From: Bacteroidota bacterium
Lineage (GTDB): Bacteria; Bacteroidota; Bacteroidia; Chitinophagales; Chitinophagaceae
Assembly: GCA_005884665.1 (NCBI GenBank)
Contig: VBAT01000031.1
Coordinates: 446-33,337 of the forward strand
Direction: 5' to 3'
Length of the DNA stretch: 32,892 bases
The translations under genes and the position numbers were made by a program. The notes under the pieces were generated by a model. That model was not told the origin of the DNA, did no database searches, and saw only the letters and a list, made by a program, of their open reading frames with translations. Positions within the stretch are counted from its first letter, which is position 1; each line of letters opens with the position of its first letter. Shown one piece after another: positions 7,847 through 15,575 of this stretch.

Positions 7847-8521
7847 TTAAATCGATTTCTTCTTATCAAACATCAGCTGCGTAACCTTCTCTTTATCTTC
7901 CTTTTCCTTCTTCAGATCAAACATGGTCCCAAATAAATGGTCCCAAATAGTTGAGCTCACGCCAAAGCCGTTATGTTCATTTTTATAATGATGCAGATGA
8001 TGATTTCTCCACAGAGGTTTCATCCATTTGAACGGAGGATTCCAGGCATGTATGGCGTAATGCATCGTACCGTACATAAGATAGCCCAATACAAATCCCG
8101 GGAAGAACATAAATGTATGCTGACCCATCACCAGCCAGATAAGACCAAACACCAAAGAAGCGATGATCAGGCTGGGAACCGGGGGCATGAATAGCCGCTG
8201 CCTGTCCCTGGGGTAATGATGGTGATTGCCATGCAGGGTATAAATAAATTTTTTTGCTCTCCCGCTTTCTGCAACAAAATGAAACAGGAACCGGTGCGCC
8301 ACATATTCAAAGAAAGTCCAGAAAAACATACCGCCTAGAAATGTGAGAATGATCCTTGTTGTAGAATAATTCAAACCAGCGCTACTGTAATAAAGCATAT
8401 AAATGATCACCGGTAAATACATTCCCCAGATCACCAAAGGATGTGTCTTGGTAAGCATTTCCAAAAAATTACTCCTGAAAAGTCTTGCCTGCCCCTTGTT
8501 ATGAATCTTCTCAAATTCCAT
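7847..8521 (-). CDS. Fatty acid hydroxylase superfamily membrane protein
   Basis: This 224-residue integral membrane protein belongs to the di-iron sterol desaturase/fatty acid hydroxylase family. The histidine clusters are complete: H76-x4-H81 (HRFLFH), H97-x2-HHH (HGNHHHYP), H154-x3-H158 (HYAIH) and HHLHH (174-178). Hydrophobic segments lie near 29-48, 54-72, 116-133 and 136-153. The motif set is closest to fatty acid 2-hydroxylases (Scs7/FA2H-like), which would place a 2-hydroxyl on acyl chains of membrane lipids such as sphingolipids or amino lipids in Bacteroidota; the exact substrate is inference. The -7 element four bases before the ATG suggests a leaderless transcript. It follows the GH9 gene on the same strand but has its own promoter. 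Confidence 0.88.
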   Translation of the reverse strand: MEFEKIHNKGQARLFRSNFLEMLTKTHPLVIWGMYLPVIIYMLYYSSAGLNYSTTRIILTFLGGMFFWTFFEYVAHRFLFHFVAESGRAKKFIYTLHGNHHHYPRDRQRLFMPPVPSLIIASLVFGLIWLVMGQHTFMFFPGFVLGYLMYGTMHYAIHAWNPPFKWMKPLWRNHHLHHYKNEHNGFGVSSTIWDHLFGTMFDLKKEKEDKEKVTQLMFDKKKSI

Positions 8522-8525
8522 AACG

Positions 8526-8533
8526 CAAATATA
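8526..8533 (-). promoter_or_regulatory. -7 promoter element TATATTTG, predicted leaderless start
   Basis: On the minus strand TATATTTG matches TAnnTTTG exactly and is separated from the hydroxylase ATG by four bases (CGTT). Confidence 0.6.
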
Positions 8534-8573
8534 AGATAAGAGGCAGAAAGAAGCAGCGCAGGTCCTGTAAATG

Positions 8574-11168
8574 CTATTTTAACAATTCGTCAACTGTTTG
8601 AAATTTATAGCCTTTTGCTTTCAGATATTTTATTAACTGGGGAAGGTGTTTATAAAATTTGTCCGTCCTTTCCGGGCCAGTGCCGACATGCATCAGCAGG
8701 ATAAAGCCGTTCAGACCGGAAGGGTGTGTCTTTTCGTAATCAATGATCGAGCGATAGATCGTTTCGCTGCTGCGATAATTCTTCATGCCGGGAGTGGTAT
8801 AATCGGCTGTGCTTAATGTTCCCGGTGTATAATTGATCAGTTGAATATCCCAGCGGCGGGTCCAGGCGGCAATGGTATCGTTATACCATTCATAAGGCGG
8901 GAGAAAAAACCGGGGAAACGGCTTGTACCCACCCGGACGGCTCTCTGCCAGGTGTGCCAATCGCTCATTCGGCTCCCACAGGTCATTCTCAAAACTTTGA
9001 CGATCGATCAGTAAACTGTCCCTATTGTTCCAATCGCAATACAAAAGATGATGCCCGGAATGATTGCCCATGAAATGCCCCTGTTTCCAGAGCTTATCAA
9101 CCAATAAAGATCCCTGGAGGTTATCATAAAGTTCACCGGTGAAGAAAAAATTCGCCTTAACCTTTTCCTGTTTTAAGGTCTGCGCAATGAAATCACCGCC
9201 TTCAAAAAATTCATGTCCGGTAAACACAAGCGCCAGAGTTTTCCGGGCTGAGTCGCCACGTATTATACCCCCGTGACTGTAAGTGAATTTTTTCGTTGGT
9301 AACTCCCGGCCGGCTTTTGCGGAAGATAAAGCCGTTTCGGATTCCTTAGCTGCCAGCAAATAGATCAGCGAAGCGGTTCCATCCATTGTCGGTTCGTTGG
9401 TGCTGTAATCACCATAGTCATCGTGATATACCGCGAGATCGCTTTGGAATGCCTCATATTCATCAGGCTGATACAGAGTGATGCCAATAAGGTTTTTATA
9501 GATGCTTGTATAAACAGGACCGTCCACTAACCCTCCATCTATTGGGTAATTTTTTAAATGAGTAAATGCGGAATGAGGATCAACCGGGGTATCACCCCAG
9601 GAAGGCAAACCATAAACCATGCTGGTGCCCCAGGGATTGCAGCCAAATAGCCAGTCGATATTTGCCTGCTCTAACTCCGAAAACGTTTTATCACCCGTCA
9701 ACTGACGATACCAGTAGCATTGGATCGCAAATGAAGTTGTAAGGTTGTTGCTGCACCAGATAAATGGGATGCCGCGATAGAAAGCGTTTTGTTTAGCCTT
9801 ATTCCATACTCTTTGAATGCCTTCTTTGTAATAACCGATGATCGTGTCTCTTCTTTTATCCAGTAATTGTTTGGCCAGTTCGTAGTGACCAATGTTAATG
9901 AAAGGATACCACTGGTAATGCCTGGCTGTATCGGCGCCGAGCCAGAGTGTGACCGGTTCCTGCCGAGCAAAAAGATATGCTTTTTCCATAAGTTCAGAAG
10001 CACGCGCAAAATAGTTATCGGACGGTTTTCCAATCTGACTTGCTATCGCCTTCGCATAAGAAGCTGCCGCTAGTTCCATATCATCGGTCCAGTTATCTTC
10101 AGCATAGATATAAGGTGATCTTACGGAAGCTGTCTGAGTAACACCCTGTTTCTTTAAAGCATAGTGGTATGCCTGACCTGCTTTTTGCAAGTAATCGATT
10201 CCTTGAGCCCTACTAAATCGATTCAATCTCAGTGATGATGCAAGAGAAAAAGCGCTTGCAAACTTCCCGGCTGTTGAAGAAGTACCGGTTGTATTATTCA
10301 TGAATTTCCCTCTCTGCTGCTGTTCACCGCTTACAAAATATACCGGTCGCTCTAATCCTCTTCCATAAAAATTTGTGTCCTGCCGCGGCATTCGCATTCC
10401 CATATGGTCACGATCATCACCGACCTGGTTGAACATCCAGTCATTTTTTGGATGCATCTTTAACAACCAGTCCAGCCCCCATTTGGCCTCATCGAGCACA
10501 TCGGGTATATCGTTTTTACCATCAAGACCATTCGCTTGTTTTTCATCAGCGAAAACTTTTCTGAAATCGCGGTAGGCCATTAATAAATGATAAGTAGCAT
10601 TGGCCGAAGTTGTTGCGTATTGCAGGTAGTCACTGGCATCATGCCAACCTCCCACGACATCAATATAGGTGCTGTCTTTAATTCCTGCTTTTTCTCCATA
10701 CAACACGTACCCATCATGGGTATGACAACTGTCTTTTAAAAATGGATTGAATCCGCTACGCTGCTGGCGCATGTAACGAAGGCAAAAATCAGCAGTTCCC
10801 TTGTAGACATCATCACCAATTGTAAATTGCGGCGATTTTATTCCACGGACCATTAAATAATACTGGCCTGGCTTCCTAAATGAAGTAAAGTTGAGACGGT
10901 AGGTTTCTTTAAAAGGACCATAGTGACCAAAATCCTTACCCAGTTCACCTTCATACACTACCCGGCCAGAGAGGGCATCGAGCAACTCAAACCCTGCCGG
11001 CAAATATTGATTTGTTGACACCAGGCGGTCTATCGATTTACTTCCATACACCGCCACTTTTATGCCGTTAGGCGTATAGCCCAGTTGATTAATCCGGATC
11101 CAACCCAGTTCATTTTTTTGTCCAAAAGAAAATAACGGAAACAACAATATGATCGGCCATTTCTTCAT
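8574..11168 (-). CDS. GH9 glycoside hydrolase fused to an atypical polysaccharide deacetylase (NodB) domain
   Basis: This 864-residue exported enzyme has a signal peptide (about 1-16, ending LFSFGQ), a cellulase N-terminal Ig-like domain (about 20-118, IRINQLGYTPNGIKVAV) and a GH9 (alpha/alpha)6 barrel (about 122-610). GH9 catalytic features are present: GGWHDASD (173-180) with the Asp pair D177 and D180, NPWGTSMVYG (511-520), and the general-acid motif STNEPTMDGTA with E592. The C-terminal third (about 640-864) is NodB-like: HSGHH (703-707), LPPYEW (756-761) and LMHVGT (825-830). The canonical TFDDG metal site is replaced by VFTGHEF (648-654). I recall a Bacteroidota NodB subgroup with TGxEF here, so it may be active with a changed metal site. 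The likely role is beta-glucan cleavage plus removal of acyl groups at the cell surface or periplasm; the substrate is not shown. Confidence 0.9.
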   Translation of the reverse strand: MKKWPIILLFPLFSFGQKNELGWIRINQLGYTPNGIKVAVYGSKSIDRLVSTNQYLPAGFELLDALSGRVVYEGELGKDFGHYGPFKETYRLNFTSFRKPGQYYLMVRGIKSPQFTIGDDVYKGTADFCLRYMRQQRSGFNPFLKDSCHTHDGYVLYGEKAGIKDSTYIDVVGGWHDASDYLQYATTSANATYHLLMAYRDFRKVFADEKQANGLDGKNDIPDVLDEAKWGLDWLLKMHPKNDWMFNQVGDDRDHMGMRMPRQDTNFYGRGLERPVYFVSGEQQQRGKFMNNTTGTSSTAGKFASAFSLASSLRLNRFSRAQGIDYLQKAGQAYHYALKKQGVTQTASVRSPYIYAEDNWTDDMELAAASYAKAIASQIGKPSDNYFARASELMEKAYLFARQEPVTLWLGADTARHYQWYPFINIGHYELAKQLLDKRRDTIIGYYKEGIQRVWNKAKQNAFYRGIPFIWCSNNLTTSFAIQCYWYRQLTGDKTFSELEQANIDWLFGCNPWGTSMVYGLPSWGDTPVDPHSAFTHLKNYPIDGGLVDGPVYTSIYKNLIGITLYQPDEYEAFQSDLAVYHDDYGDYSTNEPTMDGTASLIYLLAAKESETALSSAKAGRELPTKKFTYSHGGIIRGDSARKTLALVFTGHEFFEGGDFIAQTLKQEKVKANFFFTGELYDNLQGSLLVDKLWKQGHFMGNHSGHHLLYCDWNNRDSLLIDRQSFENDLWEPNERLAHLAESRPGGYKPFPRFFLPPYEWYNDTIAAWTRRWDIQLINYTPGTLSTADYTTPGMKNYRSSETIYRSIIDYEKTHPSGLNGFILLMHVGTGPERTDKFYKHLPQLIKYLKAKGYKFQTVDELLK

Positions 11169-11219
11169 GCCATCAAGTTACAAACAACATTGTTAACTTA
11201 GCGCCCTTAATTACTACTG
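11169..11219. promoter_or_regulatory. Divergent promoter region between the GH9 and FAA hydrolase genes
   Basis: Only 51 bases separate the two start codons, so both promoters must overlap here. On the plus strand TAACTTAG lies about 22 bases before the ATG and is one base off TAnnTTTG. On the minus strand TAACTTGA is a weaker candidate close to the GH9 start. Confidence 0.4.
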
Positions 11220-12227
11220 ATGAAATTCGTTTCTTATGTCAAGGACGAGCATGAGCAACTAGGTGTATTGGTCAATGGAATTATTTATGACATGGAAGTG
11301 TTGCACCCTGATCTGCCCGGCACGATGAGCATGTTCCTGAATTACTGGGAGGATACTTTTCCTGTTGCCCAGGCTGGTGAATTAATGCTGAAAGAGGGAA
11401 CCCGAACCAGTAACCGTGGCGTTCCGCTGGCAAACGTCCAATTGCTGGCGCCGGTCCCATTTCCCACATCCTGCCGCGATGGATATGCATTCCGCCAGCA
11501 CGTGGCTGCTGCAAGAAGAAACCGGAAAGTGGACATGATCCCCGAATTTGATCAATATCCCGTTTTTTATTTTACCAATCATCATAGCATTATTGGCCCG
11601 GGGGATGTAAAATGCATGCCCGATCATTTTGAAAAGCTGGATTTCGAGCTTGAAGCGGCGATCGTCATTTGCAAACACGGCAGGAATATCAGGGCTGAAG
11701 ATGCCGATCAGCATATTGGCGGATTAATGATCATGAATGATCTTAGCGCAAGAAGACTGCAGATGGAAGAAATGTTACTAAACCTGGGCCCGGCCAAAGG
11801 AAAGGATTTTGCCACAGCAATTGGTCCCTGGTTGGTTTCACTGGATGAACTCGTAGAAATGGAAATTGCCGCAAAAGAAGATCATGTTGGCCGGAACTGG
11901 AACTTGAAAATGGGTTGCCAGGTGAATGGCATACAGGTGAGCGAAGGAAACCTGGGTGATATGGACTGGACATTTGCCGAGATCATTGAAAGAGCTTCGT
12001 ATGGTGTGGACCTTTATCCAGGTGACGTGATCGGCAGTGGTACGGTTGGTACAGGATGCTTTTTGGAATTAAATGGTACCGGCAAGCTCAATGATCCAAA
12101 TTATACTGAGCAATGGCTTAAACAGGGTGATGTGGTGGAAATTGAAATAGACGGGCTTGGGAAGTTATCGAATACGATGGTTGCAGAGGAAACTGAGTGG
12201 AGTATTCTTAATAAAAAGAAAATATAA
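11220..12227 (+). CDS. Fumarylacetoacetate hydrolase (FAH) family protein
   Basis: The 335-residue protein has an N-terminal FAH-type domain (about 1-75, KFVSYVKDEHEQLGVLVNG) and a C-terminal catalytic domain. Predicted metal ligands are E143 and E145 in DFELEAAIVI and D174 in MIMNDLSARR; GPAKGKDFATAIGPW and GDVIGSGTVGTG are also typical. Family members cleave carbon-carbon bonds in 1,3-dicarbonyl or oxo acids, for example fumarylacetoacetate in tyrosine breakdown, or hydrate or decarboxylate related products. No other aromatic-catabolism gene is adjacent, so the reaction cannot be named. It is cytoplasmic and divergent from the GH9 gene. Confidence 0.88.
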   Translation: MKFVSYVKDEHEQLGVLVNGIIYDMEVLHPDLPGTMSMFLNYWEDTFPVAQAGELMLKEGTRTSNRGVPLANVQLLAPVPFPTSCRDGYAFRQHVAAARRNRKVDMIPEFDQYPVFYFTNHHSIIGPGDVKCMPDHFEKLDFELEAAIVICKHGRNIRAEDADQHIGGLMIMNDLSARRLQMEEMLLNLGPAKGKDFATAIGPWLVSLDELVEMEIAAKEDHVGRNWNLKMGCQVNGIQVSEGNLGDMDWTFAEIIERASYGVDLYPGDVIGSGTVGTGCFLELNGTGKLNDPNYTEQWLKQGDVVEIEIDGLGKLSNTMVAEETEWSILNKKKI

Positions 12228-12749
12228 GAGACCAAGGGTAATTCACCCTCAAAATCCGTGATTCAATCTTGCAAACAGGATCAGATAGCGAAATGCTGTC
12301 AGTTTTTTCGCATAAACTTTGTTGTTTTTCCTTTTGTTCCAACTTCATGGTGAATGATATTTGTAACCTGATGTATACGTTTAGATGAGCATTTTAATGC
12401 CAGTCCGTATCGAATGGATTAAGTTTTACAATTTGCCAGGTAACCGGTCGTTCGTGTATTGGGTAAAGATCTCAGTATCGCGAAGAGACTCGCCTACTGT
12501 TTGATCTAAAGTGGTAGTCGTTGGTGGTGGCGGAGGGGGAGGGATGCGACTGGGGAGGGCCCAACAGGGCTGAAATGTAGGTTGACACTAACAAAAACTT
12601 TCTGTTGAATTGCTAACAATAGGAAGAATTGTCACTTGACTACATCAATAATTATAAATAGTAAAGCCGCCCCGTTAGTACCCTATTGAACGTTCATCTG
12701 CACATGAGAAAGCTCAAAAAAAGACCCGGAGACGGCTCGCGTATTATCC
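12228..12749. other. Intergenic region with structured G-rich element A and no gene seen
   Basis: These 522 bases lie between converging genes. I see no convincing coding frame. The left part (12228-12460) shows nothing I can name, and the right part (12591-12749) is AT-rich. The middle carries the structured element listed separately. The gap lacks the AAGAACCAAATAAAT-type repeat of other convergent junctions. Confidence 0.6.
12467..12590 (+). repeat. Structured G-rich element, copy A
   Basis: A nested stem-loop opens the element: AGATC (12467-12471) with GATCT (12503-12507), CAGTA (12473-12477) with TACTG (12495-12499), and GCGA (12480-12483) with TCGC (12490-12493). A G-rich tract follows (12511-12543). 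Four G runs, GGGGGAGGG then GGGGAGGG, lie 8 bases apart and may form a quadruplex. A tight hairpin GCCC-AACA-GGGC (12559-12570) comes next, then GTAGGTTGACAC. The order of parts and several words are shared with copy B near 28360 in the same orientation. Confidence 0.55.
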
Positions 12750-13478
12750 TTAGATCACAACTTTCTTTATCCGTTTAATAGTAGCGGCACCCTTATTGGT
12801 CACCTTGCCCAAAAAAGAATCCTTCACCTTTATTTCTTTTTCTGCATTCACTTCCGCCGAACCAATCCCATTGTTATCGATATCCATTGTCTGAACCACA
12901 AAATCAGCGGCATTCAGGCTTCCCACACTTTTATTTTTGATCACAGCACTATTTGCTTTGCCATTCAATACGACATCCCCCACACTTTTGTTATCAAGAT
13001 TAACTGACTGAGCCGTTAACTTTAGATCAACAGAACCCACGCTCTTGTTATCTATATCCAGGTTATCAAAGCTGAGGCTTCCTTCGGATGAAACGTCTCC
13101 CACAGTTTTCAGGCCCATGCTTTTTATTTTTTTGAAGCTGATATATATTTTCATCCCTTTTTTGCTGTTGTAGTTTATATCCTTCTTCATTGAGACAGTC
13201 AGCTTCGAACCTTCATTCTTGACTTCAAAATAATCCTGCAGGTTATCGTCGGCTTCGATCCTGACTTCCTCCTTATTGCCTTGTGCGAGTTTGACGCTGA
13301 AAACGCCTTTTACATCCACCCGGTCGAATGGCTGGACATTCACTGTACGGGTGATCATGTTACCGCTACCCTCAATTTTCGGCCTGTCTTTCCAGTCCTT
13401 TTCTTTTTCATCCTGCGCATGAAGGCTCGATGCGGCAAAAAATAATATAATGGCAAATGCTAAAGAGATCTTTTTCAT
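12750..13478 (-). CDS. Head GIN domain-containing (DUF2807) secreted protein
   Basis: The 242-residue product has a signal peptide (1-21, ending SSLHAQ) and then a single right-handed beta-helix-like head GIN/DUF2807 domain. SGNMITRTVNVQPFDRVDVK (about 37-56) is typical of the domain start. The repeated DNKSVGSVDL, DNKSVGDVVL and KNKSVGSLNA segments (about 142-195) look like successive strands of a parallel beta-helix. The family is common in Bacteroidota and described as putative auto-transporter adhesin; the real function is unknown. It is probably periplasmic or surface-exposed. It is divergent from the flavin reductase-like gene. Confidence 0.85.
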   Translation of the reverse strand: MKKISLAFAIILFFAASSLHAQDEKEKDWKDRPKIEGSGNMITRTVNVQPFDRVDVKGVFSVKLAQGNKEEVRIEADDNLQDYFEVKNEGSKLTVSMKKDINYNSKKGMKIYISFKKIKSMGLKTVGDVSSEGSLSFDNLDIDNKSVGSVDLKLTAQSVNLDNKSVGDVVLNGKANSAVIKNKSVGSLNAADFVVQTMDIDNNGIGSAEVNAEKEIKVKDSFLGKVTNKGAATIKRIKKVVI

Positions 13479-13627
13479 GACTAAATGGTTTTAGTTTAAG
13501 TATGGTTTTATAACGAAATCTTTCGTAGAACGAAGATGAATTTATTTTTGTTACACCGGTTTCAAAAAAATTATAAATGGCCATTAACCGTTCCGGGCGG
13601 TAATTGAACCCGTCCTTTATTTTTACG

Positions 13628-13635
13628 GATATTTG
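13628..13635 (+). promoter_or_regulatory. Putative -7 element GATATTTG
   Basis: GATATTTG is one base off TAnnTTTG and ends six bases before the ATG at 13642, so the transcript is probably leaderless or nearly so. Confidence 0.45.
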
Positions 13636-13641
13636 CCTGCT

Positions 13642-14520
13642 ATGACCCTTGACCTCGCCGGGCTAAAGCCTGCTGAAAAACAGTATTATCTCCAGCACGT
13701 GATTGCACCCCGGCCTATTTGTTTTGCATCTACTATTGACAAAGAAGGAAAAGTGAACCTGACCCCTTTCAGTTTCTTTAATTTATTTTCATCCAACCCA
13801 CCTATCGTCATTTTTTCCCCGGCGAGAAGGATAAGAGATAATACCACCAAGCATACGTTGGAAAATGTGCTCGAGGTGCCTGAAGTGGCTATTAACATCG
13901 TCACATTTGACATGGTGCAGCAGGTCTCATTGGCCAGTTGCGAGTTTCCAAAAGGAGTAAATGAATTCATTAAAGCGGGTTTTACTCCCCAGCCTTCTAC
14001 CCTTATCAGGCCACCGATGGTCAAAGAAAGTAAGGTTAAACTGGAGTGCAGGGTAAATGAAGTAAAAAGCCTGGGAAATGACCCCGGTTCCGGGAACCTC
14101 GTGATCTGTGAAGTGTTGAAAATGCATATTGATGAGTCGCTGCTGGACGCTGATAAAAAAATCGACCAGCGAAAGATCAATCATGTGGCCAGGCTCGGTG
14201 CCGACTGGTATTGCGTGGTCAATGAAAACAATTTGTTTGAAGTAGAAAAACCCAATACACAGATCGGTGTCGGCATAGATGCATTGCCTCTTTCCGTCCG
14301 CCACAGCAAAATACTTAGCGGTAATGATCTCGGCCAACTGGCCAATGTGTATGAAATACCGGCAGTCGATCCTTCATTCGATGATGTGAACCTGAGACAG
14401 ATCATTCAATACTACAGCATCAATCCCACTGATATGGAAAAGGAATTGCATAGCTATGCAAAGAAATTATTGGAAGAACGAAAAATAAAAGAAGCATGGC
14501 AGGTACTATTGACAATATGA
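13642..14520 (+). CDS. Flavin reductase family (FMN-binding split barrel) protein
   Basis: The product is 292 residues when started at ATG 13642. A TTG nine bases upstream is in frame but overlaps the likely -7 element GATATTTG, so ATG is preferred. The FMN-binding split-barrel domain covers about 15-190: QHVIAPRPICFASTIDKEGKVNLTPFSFFNLFSSNPP is typical, as is SARRIRD-like SPARRIRDNTTKHTLEN for FMN phosphate binding. A C-terminal extension of about 90 residues, ending in a charged helix, is common in the Bacteroidota members. The family reduces flavin or other small substrates with NAD(P)H, but this subgroup has no known substrate. It is cytoplasmic. Confidence 0.85.
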   Translation: MTLDLAGLKPAEKQYYLQHVIAPRPICFASTIDKEGKVNLTPFSFFNLFSSNPPIVIFSPARRIRDNTTKHTLENVLEVPEVAINIVTFDMVQQVSLASCEFPKGVNEFIKAGFTPQPSTLIRPPMVKESKVKLECRVNEVKSLGNDPGSGNLVICEVLKMHIDESLLDADKKIDQRKINHVARLGADWYCVVNENNLFEVEKPNTQIGVGIDALPLSVRHSKILSGNDLGQLANVYEIPAVDPSFDDVNLRQIIQYYSINPTDMEKELHSYAKKLLEERKIKEAWQVLLTI

Positions 14521-14526
14521 AAGCAC

Positions 14527-14666
14527 CAAGAACCAAAAGATAATTCCACCATTTGGCGGGACAAAAAAGCATGAATATTTAAATAGTAAATCCGAACGAT
14601 CGAAGTTTTTTTCGACATTCGGATTTACTATTTTCGAATTTATTTGGTTCTTGTTTTTTGGTTCTC
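14527..14666. repeat. Convergent-junction repeat R2 with long stem-loop
   Basis: The outer arms CAAGAACCAAA (14527-14537) and TTTGGTTCTTG (14643-14653) are perfect inverted copies. Inside, AAATAGTAAATCCGAA (14581-14596) pairs perfectly with 14618-14633 (16 base pairs), and the loop folds again as TCGAA/TTCGA. TTGGCGGGACAAAAAAGC (about 14553-14570) matches the reverse complement of the R3 junction exactly. The element can act as a bidirectional terminator for the flavin reductase-like and DUF4197 genes. Confidence 0.75.
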
Positions 14667-14670
14667 AATA

Positions 14671-15399
14671 TTATTTGATTACACTACCAAATACCTTTTT
14701 CAAAATATCCGTGGCTCTTGCAGTCGGATTAGCCCTGATATTCGCTTCTTCCTTTGCTACCTGGTCAAACAAAGCATCGACAGCTTTGCCGACAACATAT
14801 GAAGTAAGGTCGGGATTTACTTTATTAAAAGTGGTCGGAAGCTTATTGTAAGTGTTCACGAGATCTGCATAATATTTTGTAGCGCTTACTTTATCCAATG
14901 AAGCTTGTACTGATGGCCTGAATGCATCGATCAGCTTCTGCATGGTCTTTTGCCTGAAATACTGCGTAGCCGCATCATTCTTTCCTTTAACAATATTGAG
15001 AGCATCAGTAAGCGTCATTTCTTTGATTGCATCTAAAAAAATAGGCTTGGCATATGCCACAGCATCCTCGGCGCCACGGTTGATGGACAGGATGGCTTTG
15101 TCTACCTGTGAGCCCATCCCCATTTTACGAAGGGTTGTCTCTAACTTCTTGGCATCAGGCGGCAGCAACATCTTATAAAATTCGCTTCCAAAGAAGCCAT
15201 CTGTTTTATTCAGGTTCAGCACAGCATTGGTAACGCCCTGGGTCAGCGCTTCTTTGATACCCTGCCCGGCTTCATTTTCAGTTAACCCGGAAGTAGAATT
15301 TTTATTAGCTGTTAAAATCTTGGGAATTTTGATCTGCGAATAAGCTTCCCCTGAAGCGACAAAAAGAAAAATAAAGGATGCGGCCAGATAGATTTTCAT
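14671..15399 (-). CDS. DUF4197 domain-containing secreted protein
   Basis: This 242-residue protein has a signal peptide (about 1-21, ending GEAYSQ) and then a mostly helical DUF4197 domain. Typical features are GLTENEAGQGIKEALTQGV (about 38-56), the GFFG segment followed by the helix ending KMLLPPDAKKLETTLRKMG, and the C-terminal VGKAVDALFDQVAKEEANIR. The function is unknown; in Bacteroidota these are small periplasmic or outer-membrane-associated proteins. It is monocistronic and faces the flavin reductase-like gene. On the minus strand a TAATTTG word lies about 25 bases before the ATG as a possible -7 element. Confidence 0.88.
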   Translation of the reverse strand: MKIYLAASFIFLFVASGEAYSQIKIPKILTANKNSTSGLTENEAGQGIKEALTQGVTNAVLNLNKTDGFFGSEFYKMLLPPDAKKLETTLRKMGMGSQVDKAILSINRGAEDAVAYAKPIFLDAIKEMTLTDALNIVKGKNDAATQYFRQKTMQKLIDAFRPSVQASLDKVSATKYYADLVNTYNKLPTTFNKVNPDLTSYVVGKAVDALFDQVAKEEANIRANPTARATDILKKVFGSVIK

Positions 15400-15553
15400 A
15401 TAATTAGTTTAAAGATGGAGCCAAATTACCTGCTGATTACCAATTATACAACAGGCTATGACCAATTTGACGATTCTTTAAGGCTTTCGGTTTACGGGAC
15501 GAGAAAATTTGCGCCGGTATAACAGGATTTTTACTTATTATCCTGCTAACAAG

Positions 15554-15561
15554 TACCTTTG
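15554..15561 (+). promoter_or_regulatory. -7 promoter element TACCTTTG for lysS
   Basis: TACCTTTG matches TAnnTTTG exactly and ends 14 bases before the ATG at 15576. Confidence 0.6.
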
Positions 15562-15575
15562 CTGCCTCTTTTGAA

